Assembly: GCA_002308935.1 (NCBI GenBank)
Contig: DBWN01000178.1
Span: 1,397-17,591, forward strand
Source of the DNA: Bacteroidales bacterium UBA1237
GTDB taxonomy: Bacteria > Bacteroidota > Bacteroidia > Bacteroidales > UBA932
Direction: 5' to 3'
Length of the DNA stretch: 16,195 nucleotides
Positions within the stretch are counted from its first letter, which is position 1; each line of letters opens with the position of its first letter. The translations under genes and the position numbers were made by a program. The notes beneath the pieces are model-generated. The model was not told the DNA's origin. It did not search any database and was given only the letters and a program-made list of their open reading frames with translations. Shown here in pieces: positions 7,715 through 14,885 of this stretch.

Positions 7715-10700
7715 TTAGAAGGTAATTGAAGCTCCGAAAGTCACTGTGCGGGGCAGCTGGGCTGAAGAGTAGCTTCTCACCTCGGGATCGCTTCCTACCC
7801 AATGGGGAGCGATGAAGAAGAGGTTGGAACCGGACACGAACACCCTTGCGGAAGCGATCTTGATCCTCTCTACTACGCTTGAGGGGAGACGGTATGAAAT
7901 GTTGGCTTCCTGGAGTCTCACGAATCCGTAGGACTGGAGTGCGGTGAAACGGCTGTTGTCGCTGAAAGAATATGAAGGATACTTGTTGCTGGGCTTCTCA
8001 GGGGTCCAGAACGGGTGATCCAGGGTGTTTCGGTTGGCATAACCCTCATAGGTCTGATATGCCATGTTGTTCTGGGCGAGGCCGTAGCCGTTGCCTCCGA
8101 AGGTGCCATTGAGCAGGAAGTACAGCTGGACGGCGCCCAGGGTGAAGGTGTTGCGCATGCTCATGCGGAAGTTGTCCTTGCGGTAGCCGAGGATCTCGCG
8201 GTCGGTTTCCGTGATCTTGCCGTCGGCGCTTCCGTCGAGGTTCGCGTACATGGCGTCACCGGGCTTCGATCCATTCGCCGCCATATAGTCGGTGTCGGTT
8301 TCCTGGACTATTCCGATCCACTTGTAACCGTAGATGGCTCCGAGGCTCTTTCCGAGGAAGAGGCTGTTGGGAACGTCGTCTTCACCGTTTCCGTAGAGGT
8401 CGACGAGCTTGTTTCGGTTCATAGAGAAGGTGACGGAAGTGGTCCACGAGAAATTCTTCTTGCGGATGTTGGTCGTGGTGAGGTCAGCTTCGATACCCCA
8501 GTTGTCGACACGGCCCATGGTGGCCTTCTGCGAGGTGATACCGGAGCCCATCACGGGGACGTCACGCGTGAATATCTGGTTGGTCGTCTTTGACTTGTAA
8601 CCGTTGACTTCGAGATGGATCCTCTCTTTGAGGAAGTCTCCTTCGATGCCGTAGTTGAAGGAAGTGGTGGTCTCCCAACCGAGGGCGGAGTTTCCGAGGG
8701 CAGAAACGCTCTGGCCCCAGTATACGTTCTCATTGAAGAACGAGGAGATGTTTCCGGACTTTCCTACGCTCATGGTGGAGAGGGTTCCGTAAGGAGAGAG
8801 GGACTGGTTACCGTTCTTTCCCCAAGAGAGTTTCAGCTTGAGGTTGTCCACTGCCTTGACCTTGAAGAAAGGCTCGTTGGACACGGTCCATGCGACACCT
8901 GCTGCAGGGAAGATACCCCACTTGTTCTCCGAACCGAAGACTGAGGAACCGTCACGGCGTACGGAGAGGTTGACGTGGTAGGTGTTCCTATAAGCGTAGA
9001 TAGCCCTGGCAAGGTAACCTATGTCATTGTGGAGGGAGTAGTTGATCGAATTGTACTTCTGGACAGCACCCAGGTTGAGGCCGTAGAATCCCAGGTTGGT
9101 GTTTCCGACGGCGGAGAAGTCGCTAGCCGAAGTGGTATAGGAATCCATCTTCTGGGAGTCACGGGTGTAAACGAGGGTGGCGTTGATGTAGTGGTCACCG
9201 ATCTCACGGTTGTAGGTGAGGATGTTGTCAAGGACCCAGGAACGGGTCTTGCTCTCGGCGATCGAACCGTTGGCGTTCACCAGATACTTGTCCTGCTCGG
9301 CGGTGGTGTAACCTTCGTCCCCAAGGGAGATGTTGACCCAGTTGGTCTCGTGGGTGAAGTTACGGGTGGTGGAGTTGTTCTCGGTATAGGAACCGGTAAC
9401 CTTGAAACTCAAGCCGGTGACCCAGGGGAACTTTATCTCGACGCTTCCGCCGGTGACGGTATTCTTGCGCCTGTTCTCACGGTCCACTCCGTTGAGGGTG
9501 TTCCACAAGGGGTTCGTGGTGGTGGTCTCCACACCATCTACATAAAGACGGGTGTTGCCGTTCTTCAGGTAAGGCTCATTCCAGGGGGAAAGGGTGACCG
9601 CAGCGCCATAGTCGGGCCTTACACCGTCATTTCGGGTCCAGGACTGGTTGAAGTTGGCGCCAACCTTTATATAATCATTGATCTTGACATTGACTTTGGC
9701 GGATGTGGTGAGACGGTCGTATTCGTCACCTACGATGAAGTTCTTGTTGTCGAGGAAGGAAGCAGAGACGAAGTAGTCGACAGCATCGGTGGCTCCCGAG
9801 AAACTCAGGGAGTAGTTCTGGTTGACTCCCCTCCTTGTTATATATTTATACCAGTCGACGGGATCGTTGGCTTTGTAACGAGCCATCTGGAGGTCGCTCA
9901 TCCAGTCTGAAGGATCGGTAGCCATCCTTCTGGTGTTCATCAGTTCGATGTACTGCTGTCCGTCCCTCATGTCTGGCCTGAAATCAGGACCGGAAAGGGC
10001 CAGGGAAGCGTTCAGGGAGATGACGGGCTTTCCTCTCACGCCCTTCTTGGTGGTAACCATGATGACTCCGTTGGCGGCCTGGGAACCGTAAGCCGCCAGG
10101 CTGGTAGCATCCTTGAGGACGCTCACGCTCTCGATGATCGAAGGGTCGATGTCGTTCATGCTTCCGGTGAAGATCACGCCGTCCAATACTATAAGAGGGT
10201 TGGTGGAAGTTGAAGCGATGGACTTCTGTCCCCTCACCAGCATGGAAGGAGAAGCGGAAGCTTCACCGGACTTGGAGAAATTGACACCGGTCACGACGCC
10301 GTCCAACAGCGCGAACGTATTGGAGACAGATGTGTTGAGAATCGGAGAATCGGTCATGCTCACCGAAGACACGCTACCGGTGAAATTCTTTCTTGTGGTA
10401 GTACCGTAGCCGATGACGACAGACTCTTCGATAAGCTCGTTGTCGTCCTGCAGCACGATGGTAAGGGTAGTTGATGCGTTCACCTGGATCTCCTGGGTGA
10501 CGTATCCGATGGATGACACCACGAGGGTGGAAGGTGAAGGGAGATCGATCGAGAAAGCGCCGTCGATGTCGGTGACGACTCCGGTCGTGGTGCCTGCGAT
10601 CATGACTGCCGCCCCGATGAGCGGTTCGTTCCCGCTGTCAAGGACAGTACCCGACACCTTGATTGTCGAGCGCTGCGCCCACATGGCGGAAGGAAGAATG

Positions 10701-10744
10701 ACGGCCAGAAGAATGGCCAGAAATCTTAGGGTTCTAGTGTTCAT
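7715..10744 (-). CDS. SusC-like TonB-dependent glycan transporter (first gene of the PUL operon)
   Basis: 1009 residues from the ATG at 10744. Imports glycan or oligosaccharide across the outer membrane with energy from TonB. Parts in order: signal peptide 1-24 (ending AMWAQ), carboxypeptidase-like regulatory domain (about 27-98), TonB box region EESVVIGYG (107-114), plug domain (about 115-235) with the SusC signature LIVLDGV, DIDPSIIESVSVLKDAT and AYGSQAANGVIMVTTKKG, then a long barrel ending in GASITF with terminal Phe. The frame stays open upstream to an ATG at 10867, but the extra 41 residues lack signal-peptide character and would overlap the -7 promoter element at 10768-10775. The start at 10744 gives a proper Lys/Arg-hydrophobic signal sequence and is preferred. 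SusD follows 34 bp later. Confidence 0.95.
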   Translation of the reverse strand: MNTRTLRFLAILLAVILPSAMWAQRSTIKVSGTVLDSGNEPLIGAAVMIAGTTTGVVTDIDGAFSIDLPSPSTLVVSSIGYVTQEIQVNASTTLTIVLQDDNELIEESVVIGYGTTTRKNFTGSVSSVSMTDSPILNTSVSNTFALLDGVVTGVNFSKSGEASASPSMLVRGQKSIASTSTNPLIVLDGVIFTGSMNDIDPSIIESVSVLKDATSLAAYGSQAANGVIMVTTKKGVRGKPVISLNASLALSGPDFRPDMRDGQQYIELMNTRRMATDPSDWMSDLQMARYKANDPVDWYKYITRRGVNQNYSLSFSGATDAVDYFVSASFLDNKNFIVGDEYDRLTTSAKVNVKINDYIKVGANFNQSWTRNDGVRPDYGAAVTLSPWNEPYLKNGNTRLYVDGVETTTTNPLWNTLNGVDRENRRKNTVTGGSVEIKFPWVTGLSFKVTGSYTENNSTTRNFTHETNWVNISLGDEGYTTAEQDKYLVNANGSIAESKTRSWVLDNILTYNREIGDHYINATLVYTRDSQKMDSYTTSASDFSAVGNTNLGFYGLNLGAVQKYNSINYSLHNDIGYLARAIYAYRNTYHVNLSVRRDGSSVFGSENKWGIFPAAGVAWTVSNEPFFKVKAVDNLKLKLSWGKNGNQSLSPYGTLSTMSVGKSGNISSFFNENVYWGQSVSALGNSALGWETTTSFNYGIEGDFLKERIHLEVNGYKSKTTNQIFTRDVPVMGSGITSQKATMGRVDNWGIEADLTTTNIRKKNFSWTTSVTFSMNRNKLVDLYGNGEDDVPNSLFLGKSLGAIYGYKWIGIVQETDTDYMAANGSKPGDAMYANLDGSADGKITETDREILGYRKDNFRMSMRNTFTLGAVQLYFLLNGTFGGNGYGLAQNNMAYQTYEGYANRNTLDHPFWTPEKPSNKYPSYSFSDNSRFTALQSYGFVRLQEANISYRLPSSVVERIKIASARVFVSGSNLFFIAPHWVGSDPEVRSYSSAQLPRTVTFGASITF

Positions 10745-10767
10745 CGATATAATAGTTTGTGTGGGAG

Positions 10768-10775
10768 CAAAGTTA
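10768..10775 (-). promoter_or_regulatory. -7 promoter element of the SusC operon
   Basis: On the minus strand the bases read TAACTTTG, an exact match to the Bacteroidota -7 consensus TAnnTTTG. Transcription would begin about 5-8 bases further on, leaving a leader of roughly 15-20 nt before the ATG at 10744. No TTG at a proper -33 distance is seen; the nearest (10803-10805) leaves 27 bp. A missing -33 box fits a promoter that depends on the divergent activator, but that link is inference. Confidence 0.6.
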
Positions 10776-10842
10776 TGAAGCTCCATTTCGGATGAGGAAT
10801 TGCAATGTTTAAGGATGGAACTCAAAGGGACAGTGGCGGAAA

Positions 10843-10880
10843 CTGAAAGTTCAGAACAGGAATTCATTTGTTCAATTCTG
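10843..10880. promoter_or_regulatory. Candidate operator for the hybrid regulator: nested inverted and direct repeats
   Basis: Within 38 bp of the divergent control region lie: CTGAA-AG-TTCAG (10843-10854), GAACA-N10-TGTTC (10854-10873), the direct repeat GTTCA at 10849-10853 and 10870-10874 with a 21-bp period, and an imperfect GAATT/AATTC pair (10860-10878). A 21-bp direct-repeat period is two helical turns and is the arrangement used by AraC-type dimers. The block sits about 80-120 bp upstream of the expected SusC-operon start site. Short repeats can arise by chance, so this is only a candidate. Confidence 0.4.
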
Positions 10881-10901
10881 CGATTTTGAACCTTATTTGA
10901 T

Positions 10902-10909
10902 TATTTTTG
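10902..10909 (+). promoter_or_regulatory. Possible -7 element of the hybrid regulator gene
   Basis: TATTTTTG matches TAnnTTTG exactly and ends only 4 bases before the ATG at 10914. If used, transcription would start at or next to the ATG, giving a leaderless or nearly leaderless mRNA. A TTTG at 10885-10888 is too close (13 bp) for a standard -33 box. The region is AT-rich, so a chance match is possible. Confidence 0.35.
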
Positions 10910-10913
10910 TATT

Positions 10914-13900
10914 ATGAAAAGATCCATTCTCATACTGTCTTTACTGATTATTTTCTCCCAAACCGTCCAAGGACTGGTTCCAAGGATGATAGGGGAGACA
11001 CATGACGAAAGCATAACCACTTTGAAAGTGGACGAGGATGGCAGACTGTGTTATTCCTCTCTTAGGGGATTGTATACATATGACGGCACTGAAAGCTCGG
11101 ACATCATTACCGGAATGAATGTATTGGATTTCTTTCCGGAGAAAGGTCATGGATACTGGATAGCGACTCCATCCTTCATAGGCCATATATCAGGCAACGG
11201 GACCCTCGAAAGATTCAATACCCTGATGTACGGCAACAAGAAAAAGATACTGGATCTTAATTTGGAAACCCTGCTCTTCACGAATGATGACGGTGTCTAC
11301 ATAATGGACAAGGAATCAGGAGAGACAATCAGTTCTTTCTCTTTCCCTTTCAGCGGCAACATAAACCTTCTCCGCACCTCCGACGGAAGAATCTGGATCG
11401 GAACCGACAACATCTTACTGGTTTTCGACAAGAATCTCTCCCTTATTCGTAGATTGAATCTAGAAAGGGAAAGGAACATCAACTCAATGGTGCTCAGGAA
11501 AGACGTGGAAGTCCTGTTGGGTACACCATCCGGACTGCTCAGCGTGTCGGTCCAGGACTATTCAATACATCCATGGACTCCTCTTCGCGGAAAGGACATC
11601 CTATCCATGTTCATCTTAAAGGATGATTCCGTACTATGTCTTGTCGAAGGGACAGGAATTGTTTCCGTCCTTCCGGACAGGATGCGCACCTTATATTCCA
11701 CCGATGTGCAATTCACCAATGTCTCCAATCTTTTCGCCATAGACGAAGGGCACATCTGGTTGTCTTGGGGCAGGCTCGGATTGTTCTTCCTCACAGTTCC
11801 AGTCCCAGAAAAGGAAGGACCGTTGAGTGCCCTTGAAAGGGAAATGGACGGGAAACTCATCAGAGGTCTCGCGGAAGATTCATATGGAAGAATTTGGATC
11901 CTTGCAGAAGGCTCTCTTTACACCTACGACAAAACGGATTCTTCGCTTGTGATGGCTGAGGTCCCGGGAATCCTCTCCGGTCAGGAAATAAGATGCATGA
12001 ACATTTCGTCCGATGACAGGTTATGGGGTGCAAGCGGAGACTATTTCGCCGGATACCGTATAGACGGAAAGAAACTTGTTGAAGAGACTGTCTATCACAG
12101 CGAAGGCAATCTGGTGAACAAGATATTCGAGACTCCAGGAGGAGAGATCCATTTCGAGTTCTATAACCAACAGTACAAGTATTCAGACCAGACCGGATAC
12201 GTCAAACTTGACGATAATGACACCAGGATTCTGGCGAGTTCACCGGAAAAGAATTTCCTGTTAAAAGCAAACGTCAACAGGATTTCAGTCGACAAGGATG
12301 ATCTCCATATGGGGAACGTCTCAATAATGGACGAAGGAATAGTAGTGGCGGGTACCCTGTCCTCGGACGGAACGATATGGTGCCTCTGCTCGGATGGGAC
12401 AGTAAGACAAGTGAAGGATGATATGTCCTATACAGAATATTCCCTTCCCAAATGGAGAAAGGACAAGAACAATTCCTCCGATTACCTCTTCTACTCCATC
12501 GAAGAAGACCAGGAAGGGAACATTTGGGTCGGTTCCACTTACGGTCTTGTGAAGATTGTCCCTGGGAAAACAGACAGTTTTGAAATCTTCAATTCTTCCA
12601 AGAGATTCGATTACTACGATGTTTCCATGAAAGACCGTGACGGGAATCTGTATTTCGCTTTCTCCAACGGACTGACTGTTTTTTCTCCTCAGACTGAAGG
12701 ATCTCTCGTCAGCAACAGGAACGTACCTTTGATGATTGAGGATTTGCTGGTCAACAATGTCAGACTGGACATGTCCCACCTTGAAACCGATCACGCCTTC
12801 CCGTACTATAGCAACAACTTCATTTTCAAGTATTCGGACATCAATTACGATGACCTTCGCATCCCTTACGAGTACCTCCTCGAGGGTTACGACAAAGATT
12901 GGCAGTACCTGCCCGTATACAATGCGACAACACGCACGTCCCGTTTCGTATCATACTCTAATCTTCCTGCGGGTAAATATACTTTCAGAATCAAGCCTGA
13001 CGGGAGTGATGAATTGGAACAAAGTTTCTTTTTCAGAATCAAACAGAAACCATGGCTGAGCATTTGGGCCATTTTAGGCTATTTCCTTTTCGGTTCCCTG
13101 GTGATTCTTCTTTTTACCACCTATTTGATTCATCGCAGAAAGCAGCGCATCCTTGAAGAGAAAAGAAGAGTGAAGGAAGAACTGGACAAGGCCAAGATGG
13201 AACTCTTCACAAACCTTTCTCACGAGCTCAGGACACCTCTCACGCTCATCTCAGCACCTCTTCATGACCTCGAGCTATCGGAATTCATCTCTGAAGAAGA
13301 CCGGAAAAAGGTGGAGATAATGGGACGGAATGTCCAGGAACTGCTCGATGTTACGAACCAGCTTTTGCGATATGACAAGATAGAGAACGAACCACTTCTG
13401 CTGCGTCGTCATGATATACTGAATGAGATGAGGCTATGCAAGGACGCTTTCAGCGAGTGGGTAAAGGAAAGAAGGATGACAGTCGAACTGTTGGCTTCTG
13501 AAAGCATCGTGTTCAGTTATGACTCCGTCAAGATATCAAGAGTGCTTTCCAACCTATTGTCGAACGCCATCAAGTATTCCTATGACGAAGGGACCATCAA
13601 ACTTGACGCCCGGATCGTGCACAAGGATGAAATAAAGGATGTCTACCCTATTGACCCTCTAGGGGACACTTTCGTCGAAATCAGTATAAGAGACAACGGG
13701 CGCGGCATACCTTTCGACCGCAGAGAAAAAGTATTCGAGCGTCATGTCAGGGGTGAAAGCATAAGCGATACAATCCCCGGGTTCGGAATCGGCCTGAATT
13801 ACGTCAGGCACTTGGTCAGAGAACACGGCGGTGACATCGTTGCGGAAGCGAATTCGCCAGTAGGATCTGTTTTCAGGTTCATTCTTCCTGTAGGCGAAGA

Positions 13901-14771
13901 AGGATACGAAATCCTGCCTGCCGACAAGGCAGTTCCCGGCCACACTTTGGTCCAAGGTAATACTTCACCGGAGGACTGGAAGGACCTCGGTGGTATTTCC
14001 ATCCTGATAGTCGAAGATCATGATCAGATGCGTGAATACGTAGAAGGTATTTTCTCTCCTCATGTGAAGGATGTTCATTCTTGTCCGGAAGCTCATTCCG
14101 CTCTGGAATACATGGGTAGTGAATACGTGGACATAGTCATCAGCGATGTCATGATGCCGGGTATGGATGGGTATCAACTGTGCGAGGCAATAAAGAACGA
14201 CAGCGCTCTTTCATCGATATCTGTAGTTCTCTTGACAGCCAAGAACGACACTGAGTCACGAGTCTACGGATTGAATATTGGAGCGGATGCCTATGTGGGA
14301 AAACCGTTCGAGTCGGAATACATCCTGGCAGTCGTGCAGAGCGTAGCTAGAGCCCGTTCACACAGGAGGGACATACTCTTGAGGTCCACTTCCGAAAACA
14401 TTTCTCAAAACATAGAAGGAGACTCTTTAATGAACGAGACCGACAAATCTTTCCTTGAAAAACTTTACTCGCTTCTTGATGAGAGAATCCAAGAGGAAGA
14501 GATCAACGTGAACGGATTACTCAAGGATCTTGGAATGAGCCGCACGGGCTTCTACATGAAGGTGAAGAGCCTGACCGGCAAAAGCCCCATCCAGTATATC
14601 AACGAATACAGGATGAACAAGTCTCTTCTGTTGCTCCGCTCCGGAAAGTACAGTATCAAGGAGATAGCATACATGGTAGGATACCAGACCAGGCAGAGTT
14701 TCACCGCACGTTTCAAGTCGACTTTCGGTTACGCCCCGACAGAATTTCAACAGCAGGAAGAAGGAGAATGA
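10914..14771 (+). CDS. Hybrid two-component system regulator (sensor kinase, receiver and AraC DNA-binding domain in one protein)
   Basis: 1285 residues, spanning the inner membrane. Parts in order: signal peptide (1-20); periplasmic sensor made of Reg_prop beta-propeller blades (about 25-625), with repeated motifs such as GRIWIGTD, GHIWLSWG, GRIWILAEGSLYTYD and GNIWVGSTYGLVKI; Y_Y_Y domain (about 634-702); one membrane helix (about 716-738); dimerisation/phosphoacceptor domain with H770 in FTNLSHELRTPLTLI; ATPase domain with N880 (NLLSNAIKYS), DNGRGIP and GFGIGL; receiver (about 1028-1145) with E1034/D1035, phosphoacceptor D1078 and K1130; AraC-type helix-turn-helix domain (about 1175-1280). 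All catalytic residues are intact. Family members sense glycan breakdown products in the periplasm and activate the neighbouring PUL. It is divergent from the SusC operon, so that operon is the expected target. Confidence 0.96.
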   Translation: MKRSILILSLLIIFSQTVQGLVPRMIGETHDESITTLKVDEDGRLCYSSLRGLYTYDGTESSDIITGMNVLDFFPEKGHGYWIATPSFIGHISGNGTLERFNTLMYGNKKKILDLNLETLLFTNDDGVYIMDKESGETISSFSFPFSGNINLLRTSDGRIWIGTDNILLVFDKNLSLIRRLNLERERNINSMVLRKDVEVLLGTPSGLLSVSVQDYSIHPWTPLRGKDILSMFILKDDSVLCLVEGTGIVSVLPDRMRTLYSTDVQFTNVSNLFAIDEGHIWLSWGRLGLFFLTVPVPEKEGPLSALEREMDGKLIRGLAEDSYGRIWILAEGSLYTYDKTDSSLVMAEVPGILSGQEIRCMNISSDDRLWGASGDYFAGYRIDGKKLVEETVYHSEGNLVNKIFETPGGEIHFEFYNQQYKYSDQTGYVKLDDNDTRILASSPEKNFLLKANVNRISVDKDDLHMGNVSIMDEGIVVAGTLSSDGTIWCLCSDGTVRQVKDDMSYTEYSLPKWRKDKNNSSDYLFYSIEEDQEGNIWVGSTYGLVKIVPGKTDSFEIFNSSKRFDYYDVSMKDRDGNLYFAFSNGLTVFSPQTEGSLVSNRNVPLMIEDLLVNNVRLDMSHLETDHAFPYYSNNFIFKYSDINYDDLRIPYEYLLEGYDKDWQYLPVYNATTRTSRFVSYSNLPAGKYTFRIKPDGSDELEQSFFFRIKQKPWLSIWAILGYFLFGSLVILLFTTYLIHRRKQRILEEKRRVKEELDKAKMELFTNLSHELRTPLTLISAPLHDLELSEFISEEDRKKVEIMGRNVQELLDVTNQLLRYDKIENEPLLLRRHDILNEMRLCKDAFSEWVKERRMTVELLASESIVFSYDSVKISRVLSNLLSNAIKYSYDEGTIKLDARIVHKDEIKDVYPIDPLGDTFVEISIRDNGRGIPFDRREKVFERHVRGESISDTIPGFGIGLNYVRHLVREHGGDIVAEANSPVGSVFRFILPVGEEGYEILPADKAVPGHTLVQGNTSPEDWKDLGGISILIVEDHDQMREYVEGIFSPHVKDVHSCPEAHSALEYMGSEYVDIVISDVMMPGMDGYQLCEAIKNDSALSSISVVLLTAKNDTESRVYGLNIGADAYVGKPFESEYILAVVQSVARARSHRRDILLRSTSENISQNIEGDSLMNETDKSFLEKLYSLLDERIQEEEINVNGLLKDLGMSRTGFYMKVKSLTGKSPIQYINEYRMNKSLLLLRSGKYSIKEIAYMVGYQTRQSFTARFKSTFGYAPTEFQQQEEGE

Positions 14772-14801
14772 GTCCTTCAATGTAACTGCAATCCCCGCAT
14801 A

Positions 14802-14831
14802 TTGCCCATTTCCCCAAAAGTGTTATTTTTG
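14802..14831 (+). promoter_or_regulatory. Promoter of the S46 peptidase gene
   Basis: TTG at 14802-14804, a 19-bp spacer, then TATTTTTG at 14824-14831. This fits the Bacteroidota primary-sigma pattern TTG ... TAnnTTTG in both sequence and spacing and is the best promoter match in the window. Transcription would start near 14836-14840, giving a leader of about 46-50 nt, separate from the regulator gene that ends at 14771. Confidence 0.65.
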
Positions 14832-14840
14832 CAAAGATAC

Positions 14841-14862
14841 TACCCGGTTCTTTTCCGGGGTA
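14841..14862 (+). other. Hairpin in the leader of the S46 peptidase mRNA
   Basis: TACCCGG (14841-14847) can pair with CCGGGGTA (14855-14862), with one bulged G and a 7-nt pyrimidine-rich loop (TTCTTTT). It begins right after the predicted transcription start and ends 23 nt before the ATG. No T-run follows, so it does not look like a terminator. It may stabilise the mRNA 5' end or be incidental. Confidence 0.35.
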
Positions 14863-14885
14863 TGCTTTCACACAATAGAATCGAT

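Noticed and set aside
8975..9910. A 311-codon plus-strand frame opposite the SusC-like gene
   Set aside because: Val/Gly-rich translation typical of the antisense of a beta-barrel gene, with no domain and no promoter; the SusC-like frame is certain.
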